Positions 27,353-36,469 are shown, counted from the first letter of the stretch. The stretch: DNA of 64,000 nucleotides from Acinetobacter gerneri DSM 14967 = CIP 107464 = MTCC 9824 (GCF_000368565.1 NZ_KB849545.1:298304-362303), one strand, 5' to 3'. Numbers and translations are program-made. The notes: a model not told the origin generated them from the letters alone.

Positions 27353-28123
27353 TTATATAAAATCCTGACTTAACATATATTCAGTGGTATAAGTCGCAAA
27401 AGGTACATTTAAATTAGTTAAACAAGTGGTTAAACTTTTTTGAGAATTTTCTAAATACACTGAAGAATTGTTTAAACATTGGTTGATTTGACTCGTGCTT
27501 GCTCGACTGAGCGTAGGCATCAATGAAACTGCATTTATTATAATTTTTGAATCAGGCATCAATTTTGAACTTGCACTATCCGTACCTCGAGTTTGTCCCG
27601 CAAAAGGCATGTCATTATTTACTATGGTTTCTTCTGGGCTGATCACTGAAATCTGTGTCATTACGACTTTACGCCCACTAGTAAAATCATTTTCCCGATC
27701 CAGTTGGCATACGCCTTGTTGCGCTTGAGTCGACAAAGATGAACTAAAGCTCGGTGTAGTTGAACTATCAGCAAATTGTTGATCCTCACCTTTGAGGCTA
27801 AAAGTTCCGAAATGCAGTAGATCAAAAAATTCTTTTTGCGTGCCCTTATAACAAAACAGCATTTCATCACCGCGATATTTCCCAGTGATCAGCCCCAACA
27901 TGCCAGTTACATCTAACAATTGCGGATCTTTTCTTACCTTTTCTTCAAATTTAAAATGTGCTGAATCCGAATTTTGCAACAAAAGTTGCTGTGCCTGACC
28001 ATTGGTGGCGACATTTAAAGAAACTAGACTTTGACGAATGGCGAGCGTGCCAATGATCGTGACCATCAACAAAACCAACATGACCATGAGCAATGTATGG
28101 CCTTGATTATTTTTCATTAACAT
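27353..28123 (-). CDS. pilX: Minor pilin assembly protein PilX
   Basis: A 256-residue protein with a prepilin-like N-terminus: MKNNQGHTLLMVMLVLLM, then a long hydrophobic helix. Like other PilX/GspK-type proteins, the +5 position is not glutamate here (HTLLM instead of xTLxE). The rest is poorly conserved and acidic. The ATG at 28123 has GGGAG five bases before it; the longer frame from 28147 starts inside pilW coding sequence without a site. It overlaps the end of pilW by 17 bases. PilX works with PilV, PilW, FimU and PilY1 to start pilus assembly. Confidence 0.85.
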   Translation of the reverse strand: MLMKNNQGHTLLMVMLVLLMVTIIGTLAIRQSLVSLNVATNGQAQQLLLQNSDSAHFKFEEKVRKDPQLLDVTGMLGLITGKYRGDEMLFCYKGTQKEFFDLLHFGTFSLKGEDQQFADSSTTPSFSSSLSTQAQQGVCQLDRENDFTSGRKVVMTQISVISPEETIVNNDMPFAGQTRGTDSASSKLMPDSKIIINAVSLMPTLSRASTSQINQCLNNSSVYLENSQKSLTTCLTNLNVPFATYTTEYMLSQDFI

Positions 28124-28984
28124 CTTGCTCCCGATCCCCCAATCCATTTCGCAAAGCCACGTGCTGTGTAATCACCTGTCGGATATATCGGGTTGAATTT
28201 GTATTTGAGTTCACTTTTACGGTCTTATCTAAAACCTTGTATTGATCCAAATTGTTGTTATTTTTATATGCCCCAACTGAACTTGGTGACCGTGCCAGCA
28301 CTCCTATCGAAACTGCCACGATTCGAGGTTTTACGCTTTGGGCATTGTAAGTGGCGATATCCATGAAACGTGTTTGTTGACTGAGATTAACCACTTCTAA
28401 AAGCACTCGAAAATACTCAACGCGTTTCATAATGACTTGGCTATTAAGCCCCAAACCGTCCATTTTTTTATTTTCGATATAACGTCCTGCATCGCAAACC
28501 AGAGCCAACTTACTCGGTTCAGTACTTTCAGCATTGCTATCTTCACGTAAAAAATAACGCTGAATCACCATACTGCCATCAGGCTTTATCTCACTACCTT
28601 CACAGTCAACGCCTGCTACAACAGGCTTATATTGGATGACCAAAACATCACTTTTTAGACTTGAACCGCTGCCTTCCGTCACCGCAGAAGGTCCTGTCAC
28701 CGATTTACTGAGATAGTCACTACTCAAACCATCCTGCACAGGTACATTGGCTTGACTAATGACGACTCCTCCAAGATTAAGGGTGTCATTGATTGAAGAA
28801 CGGGGATTATTGAGATTGGCAAAACGGATATCATGCACAATATAGTTCAAACCAAAATTTGCGTTATCTTGCAGATCGGAACTGCCTTGTTGCATCAAAT
28901 AACTTTTATGCCCTGTGATAAATATAATAAGTGCAGCAGAAAGAATGATTAGACCTAAAGCAATCGAAAGCATGAGTTCTAATA

Positions 28985-29841
28985 GGGTCTGTTGACATTT
29001 GTTGCCTAAAAAAATAGCGAGATAGTAAAATTAAATCGCCAAACCCAATTTTACCCCCGCTATGCCTCGTACAATGCTGAATGATCAACACTGGTCTAAG
29101 TTACTTTCTATTTTCCGTCACTTTAATATTTATCTCAAACTAAATTTAAGAAATTTTATCGAAGCTATTCTATTTCGTATCAGAACAGGTTGTCCTTGGA
29201 GAGATTTACCTCAAGAATTTGGTAAGCCAAACTCTATCTTTAAGAAATACAATCGTTGGTCTAAAAATGATAAGTTTATGAATATTTTTAAATTATTTAG
29301 TAAACATGCTGATAAAGAATGGATATTTATTGATGGTAGCCACGTACGGGCACACCAGCATTCTTCAGGTATTAATAATCAAGATATTTCCAAAAGTATC
29401 GGTGGTAATAGTTCAAAAATACATTTAGCAGTTGATTCTAATGGTAATCCCATTGAGTTTATTATTTCAGATGGAACTTCCCATGATATTAAGATAGCCC
29501 CTGATCTGGTATCAAAATTAGATTTAACTGAATCAGAAATATTATGTGCTGATAAAGGTTATGACTCAGACAACTTCAGGACTCAAATTGAGCAAACAAA
29601 AACTAAGTCAAATATTCCTAGAAAATCAAACACTAAGTCTAACAATGATCATATGGATTGGCATATCTATAAAATCAGGCACTTAGTTGAGAATTCATTC
29701 TGTAGGTTAAAACAATTTAGAGGAATTTCAACTCGATATGACAAGCTAAAGCGTAATTATCAAAGTGCTGTCGCTCTTGCTTGTATATTTATTTGGTTAC
29801 CATTGTAGGTTAAGTTCCATACTGCAAATGTCAACACACCC
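28985..29841 (+). mobile_element. Complete IS5-family (IS427-like) insertion sequence
   Basis: An 857-bp element bounded by 17-bp inverted repeats: GGGTCTGTTGACATTTG at 28985-29001 and, inverted, GGGTGTGTTGACATTTG at 29841-29825 (one mismatch). TA is duplicated at 28983-28984 and 29842-29843. It holds a single transposase gene covering most of its length. TA duplication, size and DDE signature fit the IS427 group of IS5; I cannot name the exact IS. It lies in opposite orientation to pilW. Intact ends and target duplication suggest a recent and possibly still mobile insertion. Confidence 0.93.
29062..29808 (+). CDS. IS5-family DDE transposase
   Basis: A 248-residue transposase that is complete in one frame, whereas many IS427-group elements need a frameshift between two frames. 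The N-terminal region (LRNFIEAILFRIRTGCPWRDLP) is the IS5-type DNA-binding part. The catalytic triad reads FIDGSHVRAH (Asp91), CADKGYDSD (Asp164) and VENSFCRLKQFRGI (Glu210, with the following Arg/Lys). The codon and base make-up is more AT-rich than the surrounding pil genes. Confidence 0.92.
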   Translation: MPRTMLNDQHWSKLLSIFRHFNIYLKLNLRNFIEAILFRIRTGCPWRDLPQEFGKPNSIFKKYNRWSKNDKFMNIFKLFSKHADKEWIFIDGSHVRAHQHSSGINNQDISKSIGGNSSKIHLAVDSNGNPIEFIISDGTSHDIKIAPDLVSKLDLTESEILCADKGYDSDNFRTQIEQTKTKSNIPRKSNTKSNNDHMDWHIYKIRHLVENSFCRLKQFRGISTRYDKLKRNYQSAVALACIFIWLPL

Positions 29842-29864
29842 TAAGGTAAATCCTTTGTTATTCA

Positions 29865-30371
29865 TCAATATGCCTCCATGATCAAACAAGTTGAATTTGT
29901 CTGATACTTACTTCCATCCGTACAATCTTGTAACTCACTACCATCAGTTGCACTGGTTTCACCCCAAGCGACATAAATGCACTTACGTTCATTTTCATTG
30001 CCATTACAAGGCAACATATTGATGCTCATCGCAAAACTTTTGGCACTGGCAACGACTTGAGAGGCATCAAAAACTGCCAATTGACTTGCATCACAATAAT
30101 TTTGATAACAACTTGTAGAAGCCACATTTTGAGATTTTGCAACAACAATGAGTTTGGGATATGAACTCAATTGACTCGGGTTGACACGCATTCTTTCAGC
30201 CAAATCACGGGCTAAATTCATCGCAATAACTCTGTTTCCTCCTTCACTGTTGGCTTCAATGGCTCTATATTGCAACGCCAAAAAACCCAATACCCCAACA
30301 GCCAAGATAACCAGTGCAATCAATACCTCAACCAGTCCTACACCGTGTTGTTTTTTGAGAGAAATGAACAT
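29865..30371 (-). CDS. pilV: Minor pilin PilV
   Basis: A 168-residue prepilin-like protein: leader MFISLKKQHG, then VGLVEVLIALVILAVGVLGF with Glu at +5. The start of the mature sequence and the AMNLARDLAERMRVNP segment are typical of PilV. Several cysteines (TSCYQNYCDAS, LPCNGNENERKC) suggest disulphides in the globular domain. It begins directly after fimU with a one-base overlap of start and stop, and its stop overlaps the pilW start. It remains intact, upstream of the IS. Confidence 0.88.
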   Translation of the reverse strand: MFISLKKQHGVGLVEVLIALVILAVGVLGFLALQYRAIEANSEGGNRVIAMNLARDLAERMRVNPSQLSSYPKLIVVAKSQNVASTSCYQNYCDASQLAVFDASQVVASAKSFAMSINMLPCNGNENERKCIYVAWGETSATDGSELQDCTDGSKYQTNSTCLIMEAY

Positions 30372-30797
30372 TTAGCATGTCCCCTCTTGAATAGATTCGA
30401 TCACACCAATACGACTTATCATGATTATTTTGGAGCTTGCATCAGCCGAATCAAATGCACAGATTTTAAATATACGATCCCCTTCGCTCACTAGACCGGT
30501 CATTTCAAAATGAATATCCGAACCTGTTTTAAGTTTGGCTTTACCAATGGGTTGCCAATTGAAAATTTCATTGCTGTCTGGAGCTGATGAATTGAGCTTA
30601 ACGGTGACCGCATGACGTTCCAAAATAGCCGTAGAACGAGCTTGATTTAAGGTCAAAACCAGCAATCTAGTACTTTTTTCTAGATTCTTTTTTTGTATGA
30701 TCTGATTGAACGAGGGCGCAGCCAAGGCGACCAAAATCCCCACGATCGAGATTGTCACGATCAGTTCAATCAGGGTAAACCCCCGCCCCATATGCAT
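30372..30797 (-). CDS. fimU: Minor pilin FimU (GspH-like)
   Basis: A 141-residue prepilin: MHMGRG, cleavage, then FTLIELIVTISIVGILVALAAPSF with Glu at +5. The mature region (LVLTLNQARSTAILERHAVTV) matches the FimU/GspH pilin family. It is the first gene of fimU-pilV-pilW-pilX-pilY1-comE-comF. Two ATGs compete: 30797 and 30791. GGGG lies only 2 bases from the first but 8 from the second, so 30791 may be the real start. Confidence 0.88.
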   Translation of the reverse strand: MHMGRGFTLIELIVTISIVGILVALAAPSFNQIIQKKNLEKSTRLLVLTLNQARSTAILERHAVTVKLNSSAPDSNEIFNWQPIGKAKLKTGSDIHFEMTGLVSEGDRIFKICAFDSADASSKIIMISRIGVIESIQEGTC

Positions 30798-30897
30798 TGC
30801 CCCATCTACATATTTAAAATCAATATAAATTCCCCAATTTATATTTTTATCTTAGATATTATTTTTACAGAACCAATACAATTGAGATAAAAGGCAT

Positions 30898-30937
30898 AAA
30901 AAAACAGATAGTCGGAAAGCGACTATCTGTTTTTTTT
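30898..30937 (-). terminator. ispH terminator
   Basis: AACAGATAGTCG / CGACTATCTGTT stem with T-runs on both strands just after the ispH stop; it insulates ispH from fimU. Confidence 0.85.
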
Positions 30938-30953
30938 ATAAATCAGATTTTTA

Positions 30954-31904
30954 TTAGACTTGATTCACAAAAATACGTAATTCTTTTGGTAGGCTAAAGG
31001 TAATATTTTCTTCGCGACCATCCAATTCTTGCGGTGCTTGTGCACCCCAATCACGTAAACGTTGGATTACTTGCTTAATCAATATTTCAGGTGCAGATGC
31101 ACCAGCCGTTACCCCGATTTTGCTCACACCCTCAAACCATTTTTGGTCGAGTTCATCGGCATTGTCTACCAAATAAGCATGTTTCCCCATGCGTTCAGCC
31201 AGTTCTCTTAAACGATTTGAGTTTGAAGAATTCGGTGAACCAACTACCAACACCACATCACATTGCGATGCCAAATCACGTACCGCATCTTGGCGGTTCT
31301 GTGTCGCATAACAAATGTCATCTTTACGAGGACCTTGAATATTTGGGAATTTTTCACGTAAGGCATCGATCACTTTTGCAGTGTCATCAATCGATAAGGT
31401 GGTTTGGGTGACAAAAGCTACTTTTTCAGGGTTACGAATATCTAGTGAAGCAACATCTTCTTCATCTTCAACCAAATAAATCTCACCACCATTTTTCTTG
31501 TCATATTGTCCCATTGTCCCTTCAACTTCAGGATGACCTTCATGACCAATCAAAATCGCTTCTGTACCTTCACGGGCATATTTGGTGACTTCAATATGAA
31601 CTTTGGTAACCAATGGACAAGTTGCATCAAAAACTTTTAAGCCACGGCGTTCTGCTTCTTGTTGAACGGCTTTAGATACACCGTGCGCACTAAAAATAAC
31701 GATATTATCATCAGGGACTTCGTCTAGCTCATCAACAAAAATTGCACCACGCTGACGAAGATCATCCACAACAAATTTATTGTGAACAACTTCATGACGA
31801 ACATAAATTGGAGGATTGAAACACTCTAGTGCTCGATTGACGATCGCAATTGCTCGGTCTACACCTGCACAAAATCCTCGGGGATTGGCCAACACAATTT
31901 CCAT
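30954..31904 (-). CDS. ispH: 4-hydroxy-3-methylbut-2-enyl diphosphate reductase
   Basis: Last step of the MEP isoprenoid pathway: makes IPP and DMAPP from HMBPP using a [4Fe-4S] cluster. The 316-residue product has the cluster cysteines in [11 protein letters not shown] (Cys12), [11 protein letters not shown] and [11 protein letters not shown], and the active-site stretch [27 protein letters not shown] follows in the third domain. It is divergent from gmk. Standard length, nothing unusual. Confidence 0.96.
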   Translation of the reverse strand: MEIVLANPRGFCAGVDRAIAIVNRALECFNPPIYVRHEVVHNKFVVDDLRQRGAIFVDELDEVPDDNIVIFSAHGVSKAVQQEAERRGLKVFDATCPLVTKVHIEVTKYAREGTEAILIGHEGHPEVEGTMGQYDKKNGGEIYLVEDEEDVASLDIRNPEKVAFVTQTTLSIDDTAKVIDALREKFPNIQGPRKDDICYATQNRQDAVRDLASQCDVVLVVGSPNSSNSNRLRELAERMGKHAYLVDNADELDQKWFEGVSKIGVTAGASAPEILIKQVIQRLRDWGAQAPQELDGREENITFSLPKELRIFVNQV

Positions 31905-32037
31905 AAGACCCTCAATACTGACTCAGCTATTAACAACTTTAAAATAAAAAATGCAAACAAATTGCGTGTAGCTATTTTGTTTGAATCTCGTCTGCTCTAA
32001 AATAGAGAAGATATTTTATCATATCAGGAAAAATATC

Positions 32038-32658
32038 ATGTCGGGTCTATTGTTTGTCGTTTCTGCTGCATCAGGAACGGGCAAAACATCTTTAGTTAAA
32101 GCGTTGCTTGAACGTGTAAGCAATTTGCATGTTTCAGTTTCTCATACGACCCGTGGTCAACGCCCTGGCGAACTCAATGGCGTACATTATCACTTTACAT
32201 CAAAAGATGATTTTCTAGGCCAAGTCAATGAAGGCGGTTTCATTGAATATGCTGAAGTTTTTGGCAATTATTATGGGACGTCACAAGCCACTGTTCGTGA
32301 ACAACTCGCCAAAGGACATGACGTTTTACTTGAAATTGACTGGCAAGGTGCTGAACAAGTTCGTAAACTTTTCCCAGAATCAAAACAAATCTTTATTCTT
32401 CCTCCAACTCAATTTGATTTGCGTCAACGCCTATCCAATCGTGGCACAGATTCAGTTGAAGTGATTGAGCATCGTTTAAGCTGTGCTGTTGAAGATATGC
32501 AACAATATGTCAACTTTGATTACATTATTATCAATGATGATTTCAATAAAGCGTTGCATGAACTCGAAGCTGTAGTAAATGCCAATCGTTTGACTTTAGC
32601 GCAACAAGCCAATCGCCACAAAGATTTGATTCAAAAATTAATCACACCACAATCGTAA
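32038..32658 (+). CDS. gmk: Guanylate kinase
   Basis: Phosphorylates GMP to GDP with ATP. The 206-residue product opens with the P-loop SAASGTGKTSLVKALL and carries the GMP-binding segment SHTTRGQRPGELNGVHYHF and the lid EYAEVFGNYYGTS. The ATG at 32038 is chosen over 31981 because CAGGA precedes it and the family's N-terminus starts there. It is followed by rpoZ and spoT, a very common bacterial order. Confidence 0.95.
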   Translation: MSGLLFVVSAASGTGKTSLVKALLERVSNLHVSVSHTTRGQRPGELNGVHYHFTSKDDFLGQVNEGGFIEYAEVFGNYYGTSQATVREQLAKGHDVLLEIDWQGAEQVRKLFPESKQIFILPPTQFDLRQRLSNRGTDSVEVIEHRLSCAVEDMQQYVNFDYIIINDDFNKALHELEAVVNANRLTLAQQANRHKDLIQKLITPQS

Positions 32659-32790
32659 AGAAAAATGCGGGTTTGCTTAGGATTGATATGGATAATCTTA
32701 AGATTGGTGTGGATAAAACTTGAGTCTCATGCGAAAGCATTTTATACTTCGCAGTCTATTTAAAAAATTTGTATTCAAACGAGAATTCTT

Positions 32791-33072
32791 ATGGCACGCG
32801 TAACCGTTGAAGATTGTTTAGACCATGTAGACAACCGCTTTGAGCTTGTACTAGTGGCAAGCAAACGTGCGCGTCAGCTCGCTCGTCAAGGTATTGAGCC
32901 TACAGTTGAATGGGACAATGACAAACCTACAGTTGTTGCTTTACGTGAAATTGCAGCTGGTCATGTGACTAAAGATATCTTGAAACAACGTGATCAAGAT
33001 TATCAAACTTCAAGCCTTGATCTTGCACTTTCTGCAAACAATTTGAATCTAGAAGGTTTTTCTTTCCAATAA
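32791..33072 (+). CDS. rpoZ: RNA polymerase omega subunit
   Basis: A 93-residue subunit that helps assemble beta-prime. The opening [20 protein letters not shown] and [10 protein letters not shown] are typical. It sits between gmk and spoT but a strong terminator follows at 33090, so spoT must have its own promoter or rely on read-through. Confidence 0.95.
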   Translation: MARVTVEDCLDHVDNRFELVLVASKRARQLARQGIEPTVEWDNDKPTVVALREIAAGHVTKDILKQRDQDYQTSSLDLALSANNLNLEGFSFQ

Positions 33073-33089
33073 GATCAATTTTCTAAAAA

Positions 33090-33119
33090 AAGCCTAGTTA
33101 AAAAAACTAGGCTTTTTTT
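33090..33119 (+). terminator. rpoZ terminator
   Basis: AAGCCTAGTT / AACTAGGCTT stem, 5-base loop, then a T-run, 18 bases after the rpoZ stop. Confidence 0.85.
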
Positions 33120-33296
33120 ATTGGGTTTTTATTGCTTTTTTATTGAGAATTATTCGACATAGCATCGACAAAACCCAAAATATTTGTTAAAAAAAATAAT
33201 AATTCTCTCGTCTATAAATTGACAAGCAAGTCAATATGCTTTTCATTATAGGGGGTAGGAAATAAGTTCCGTTTTTTGTATCAGGATAGGTGTTAT

Positions 33297-35402
33297 ATGC
33301 CAGGCTCCGATGTCAGCCAAGCCAAACGACAACTCAATATTATTATCGACGCATATTTAAAACCAAATGACGTTGAGAGTGTTCTTGCGGCCTGTGATTA
33401 TGCTGATATTGCACATTCAGGTGTAACACGCAAAAGTGGTGAGCCGTACATTTTACACCCAATTGCGGTGAGTTGTATTTTGGCGCATATGCGTTTGGAT
33501 GCTGATACTTTAAAAGCAGCGTTATTGCATGACGTGATCGAAGATACCGAGTTTTCTAAAGATGACATCACTGAAAAATTTGGCAAAGTCGTTGCTGAGT
33601 TGGTTGATGGTGTCACCAAGCTTAGCCATTCAAGCGATAAAGAATACAATAAAGCCGCAACTTTTAGAAAAATCTTGCAAGCGACTTTACAAGACCCTCG
33701 TGTCATTATTATTAAACTCGCTGATCGTTATCACAATATGACTACTTTGGGTGCGCTACGCCCTGATAAGCGTGCGCGTATTGCCCAAGAAACCTTTGAT
33801 ATTTTTGTTCCGATGGCGCGCCTCGTGGGAATGAATGAAATGGCGGATAACCTTGAACATCTGTGCTATCAAAACCTTGATCTTGATATGTATAACAATG
33901 TTCAGGAAAACCTCCTGATTACCAAACCCGAACGATGTAAATATCAAACCATTTGGGAACAAAATCTCGCTGACTTGCTCAATACCTATAGTATTCAGGG
34001 TCGTATTAAAAAGAAAAATAATAATATTGAACTACTTAGACACTTTGTTAAAAATGAAATCGACTTACAAGAACTCACGCATAGCCATGCTTTCGAAATT
34101 ATTTTACAAAGCATTGCTGACTGTGACCGTCTAGTCGAAGCATTACGTGAAAATTTCAAAGTTTTGCATTTTGAAGATCATATTCGTCGCCCATTGCCTG
34201 GTGGCAACCAATCGTTGATGATTCGCTTAAAAGGTGAAAAAACCACATTATCACTTACGATCCAAACTGAATTGATGCGTAAAGCAGCACGTTTTGGTGT
34301 GGTTCTGGGTGAAAATGCACCTCAGGCATGTCGTTCTGCAATCCAAGCATCGATGAAAAATTTAAACATTCTGATCGGTGGGGATTGTGCAAAAACCACA
34401 TTTAATGATTTGCTTGATTATTTGCATCAAGAAAAGATTTGGGTCTATACCCCACATGGTCAATTGCATGAGCTTCCTCAGGGTGCGACTGCTGTAGACT
34501 TTGCTTATTCGGCTAGTTTATTTTTAGGTAATCATGCTGTAGGTGCCAAGATTAATGGTGATATCAAACCATTATCTACACCGCTTGTGAGTGGACAAGT
34601 GGTTGAAGTGATTACTGATGTATTGGCTACACCAAATCCTGACTGGCTCAGTTTTGTAAATACACAAAAAGCTCGCCGTTCGATTCAAAATATTCTCAAA
34701 GAACAAGATCCTGAAGAACAACGTCTGGTCGGTCAACAAGCCCTTAACCGTGCTTTAAAATTGTTCAATCGCTCAGTTAAAGATTTGTCTGAGGAGGATT
34801 GGACCGATTTACTGCAGTGGCGACATATAGAAAATAAAGAAACCCTGTATGAGCAAATCGCTGTAGGTGATTTATTACCCCAGTTGGTTGCCAATCATCT
34901 TTATGCACAAGATCAAGCGGACGATACACCAAGTTCTGACCGTTTAATCCAAGGTACAGATGGTGTCGATGTAAAATATGCGCATTGCTGTAATCCTGTT
35001 TTAGGTGATCCAATCCAAGGACATCTATCTCGTCGAGGATTGATCGTACACCGCGCACGTTGCCACAATCTCATGCACGAGCAACATATGCATCCTGAAA
35101 ATATCATGGCACTGCATTGGACCTCCGAAGATGAAGATGATGTTAACTTCTCTGCTTATCTCAGTATCGACATGTTGCTCAGTGATGAACAAATTTCTGA
35201 GTTGATTTACCTATGCCGTAAATCAAAAACAGGGGTTGAATCTGTACGTGCTCACGAAGATAAAACCTATGTCAATATCGTGGTAAACAACCGTAATCAA
35301 ATTGCCCAAATCATCCGTGAACTACGTATGCATTTTGGCTTCCCACGTATTACACGTCTGGCGATGCCTCTTGCCATCAATGAAGTATCTAAAGCTTGTT
35401 AA
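33297..35402 (+). CDS. spoT: (p)ppGpp hydrolase SpoT with degenerate synthetase domain
   Basis: A 701-residue long RelA/SpoT homolog. The N-terminal hydrolase domain is intact: RKSGEPYILHPIAV and LLHDVIEDTEF give the H-D-x-x-E-D metal site (His78, Asp79, Glu82, Asp83). The following synthetase domain looks dead: the usual D-L-x-A-x-R-V and Y-I-A-x-P-K-x-N-G-Y-Q-S-L-H motifs appear here as HAFEIIL and HIRRPLPGGNQSL. TGS (IWVYTPHGQLHELPQGATAV), zinc-finger-like (YAHCCNPVLGDPI) and ACT domains complete the regulatory half. A. baumannii SpoT is known to be hydrolase-only with a pseudo-synthetase domain, which fits. The ATG at 33297 is chosen for AGGA upstream. Confidence 0.94.
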   Translation: MPGSDVSQAKRQLNIIIDAYLKPNDVESVLAACDYADIAHSGVTRKSGEPYILHPIAVSCILAHMRLDADTLKAALLHDVIEDTEFSKDDITEKFGKVVAELVDGVTKLSHSSDKEYNKAATFRKILQATLQDPRVIIIKLADRYHNMTTLGALRPDKRARIAQETFDIFVPMARLVGMNEMADNLEHLCYQNLDLDMYNNVQENLLITKPERCKYQTIWEQNLADLLNTYSIQGRIKKKNNNIELLRHFVKNEIDLQELTHSHAFEIILQSIADCDRLVEALRENFKVLHFEDHIRRPLPGGNQSLMIRLKGEKTTLSLTIQTELMRKAARFGVVLGENAPQACRSAIQASMKNLNILIGGDCAKTTFNDLLDYLHQEKIWVYTPHGQLHELPQGATAVDFAYSASLFLGNHAVGAKINGDIKPLSTPLVSGQVVEVITDVLATPNPDWLSFVNTQKARRSIQNILKEQDPEEQRLVGQQALNRALKLFNRSVKDLSEEDWTDLLQWRHIENKETLYEQIAVGDLLPQLVANHLYAQDQADDTPSSDRLIQGTDGVDVKYAHCCNPVLGDPIQGHLSRRGLIVHRARCHNLMHEQHMHPENIMALHWTSEDEDDVNFSAYLSIDMLLSDEQISELIYLCRKSKTGVESVRAHEDKTYVNIVVNNRNQIAQIIRELRMHFGFPRITRLAMPLAINEVSKAC

Positions 35403-35479
35403 TCAGATAAACCGATGATGGCTTTCACGAACAGCAGTCATGGTCTATGATGAAATGAGATCAAATAAAGGAGAAAACG

Positions 35480-35866
35480 ATGTCCCGCCAAGTCATTCAT
35501 ACTGAAAATGCCCCTGCTGCTATCGGAACTTATTCACAAGCGATTTTAGTAGGCGATACACTTTATCTTTCAGGGCAAATTGGTTTAGATCCATACAGTA
35601 TGGAATTGGTTGAAGGAATCGAAGCTCAAATCCGCCGTGTTTTTGACAATATTAAAGCGGTTTGTGAAGCAGCAGGTGGTTCACTTGCAGATTTTGCAAA
35701 ACTCAATATCTTCCTAACTGACTTATCACATTTCCAGCTGGTCAACCAAATTATGGGTGAATATTTCGCTCAACCTTATCCAGCACGTGCTGCACTAGGT
35801 GTTGCAAGCTTACCTAAAGGTGCTTTGGTTGAAATGGATGGTATCGTCATCATCAATCAAGCTTAA
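35480..35866 (+). CDS. ridA: RidA family enamine/imine deaminase
   Basis: Hydrolyses reactive 2-aminoacrylate-type imines released by PLP enzymes. The 128-residue protein shows the Rid signature: [21 protein letters not shown] at the start and [20 protein letters not shown] at the end, containing the arginine that binds the substrate carboxylate. GGAG stands before the ATG. It follows spoT, as in many proteobacteria, and ends at a terminator. Confidence 0.93.
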   Translation: MSRQVIHTENAPAAIGTYSQAILVGDTLYLSGQIGLDPYSMELVEGIEAQIRRVFDNIKAVCEAAGGSLADFAKLNIFLTDLSHFQLVNQIMGEYFAQPYPARAALGVASLPKGALVEMDGIVIINQA

Positions 35867-35896
35867 ATTCTAAATATTTGATTTTATAAATATTTT

Positions 35897-35926
35897 AAAT
35901 ACCACCGATCAGGTGGTATTTTTTTA
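35897..35926 (+). terminator. ridA terminator
   Basis: AAATACCACC / GGTGGTATTT stem around GATCA with a T-run following. Confidence 0.85.
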
Positions 35927-35970
35927 TTCAAAAAGCCAATCAACATAAATGAGTTTTTAAATGAATTTCA

Positions 35971-36000
35971 TTGACAAACAAGAATAATTATCAATAATAT
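35971..36000 (+). promoter_or_regulatory. Candidate promoter with overlapping Fur-like box before bfd
   Basis: TTGACA (35971-35976) and TAATAT (35995-36000) are 18 bases apart. The AT-rich stretch at 35981-35999, read on the minus strand as TATTATTGATAATTATTCT, resembles the Fur consensus GATAATGATAATCATTATC around its centre. Iron control of a bacterioferritin-associated ferredoxin is expected biologically. Confidence 0.5.
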
Positions 36001-36033
36001 CTCTTATCGCATTTAACTTTGTGGTTAATTCTC

Positions 36034-36228
36034 ATGTACGTTTGCTTATGTCGCGGTATTACCGATCAGGATATCAAAGACGCTGTTGCTAATGGCGCAG
36101 AAAGCTATCGTGAAATTCGTGATATGCTCGATCTCGGGACCTGCTGTGGACGCTGTGCACCCGAAGCTCGTGGTATTATCAATGAAGAATTAGCTGAAAT
36201 TGCAGCACGAATTTCTGTTGCTGCATAA
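36034..36228 (+). CDS. bfd: Bacterioferritin-associated ferredoxin
   Basis: A 64-residue [2Fe-2S] protein that reduces the iron core of bacterioferritin so that Fe2+ is released. The four ligands are in MYVCLCRG (Cys4, Cys6) and LGTCCGRCAPEA (Cys38, Cys41), the exact Bfd spacing. The ATG at 36034 starts the family's conserved N-terminus; the frame extends 5 codons upstream without support. It precedes bfr with a terminator between, so the two can be expressed separately, with bfd likely induced when iron is low. Confidence 0.93.
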   Translation: MYVCLCRGITDQDIKDAVANGAESYREIRDMLDLGTCCGRCAPEARGIINEELAEIAARISVAA

Positions 36229-36281
36229 ACAAAGTACTCAAAACAATACTGTTTTTAGATGGCCTTATGACCATCCTCCTC

Positions 36282-36311
36282 CCCCGCTTGACTCAAGGCG
36301 GGTTATTTTTT
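36282..36311 (+). terminator. bfd terminator
   Basis: CCCGCTTGA / TCAAGGCGGG stem (one bulge) followed by TTATTTTTTT. Confidence 0.75.
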
Positions 36312-36469
36312 TCTAAAATTTTTATTAAATCGTTTTTCTATTGTATTTGATTGCGATTTTCATTTGCCGTTCTATAAATTACTCGTAAGATTTTCAGGAC
36401 TTGTTTAAGATAGGCTTATACATTGTCTTTTTGCGATTTAAAGACAAGCAATTAAATGGAGCGTGCAAA

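Larger units (their letters stand above)
28107..29865 (-). pseudogene. pilW: Minor pilin pilW (ComB position), disrupted by an IS
   Basis: The true start is the ATG at 29865, overlapping the pilV stop as TGATG. It encodes MNNKGFTL, then reads straight into the IS at 29841 and stops after 14 further codons. On the other side the frame resumes at 28982 as LELMLSIALGLIILSAALIIF and runs to 28107. Removing 28985-29841 plus one TA copy rejoins TTA-TTA-GAA-CTC in frame, giving a 900-base gene for 299 residues with a textbook prepilin site G/FTLLELMLS. The remaining open frame starts at an internal ATG (28973) with no ribosome site and lacks the leader and cleavage motif, so a functional PilW is not expected. 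Confidence 0.93.

Noticed and set aside
28107-28973. Open frame in the pilW remnant as a functional short pilin
   Set aside because: It starts at an internal ATG without a ribosome site and lacks the prepilin leader and cleavage glycine; the gene is better explained as IS-disrupted.
22655-30797. Type II secretion pseudopilin cluster
   Set aside because: PilY1, PilX, PilV and FimU features, and the absence of gsp ATPase or secretin genes here, point to type IV pilus minor pilins.
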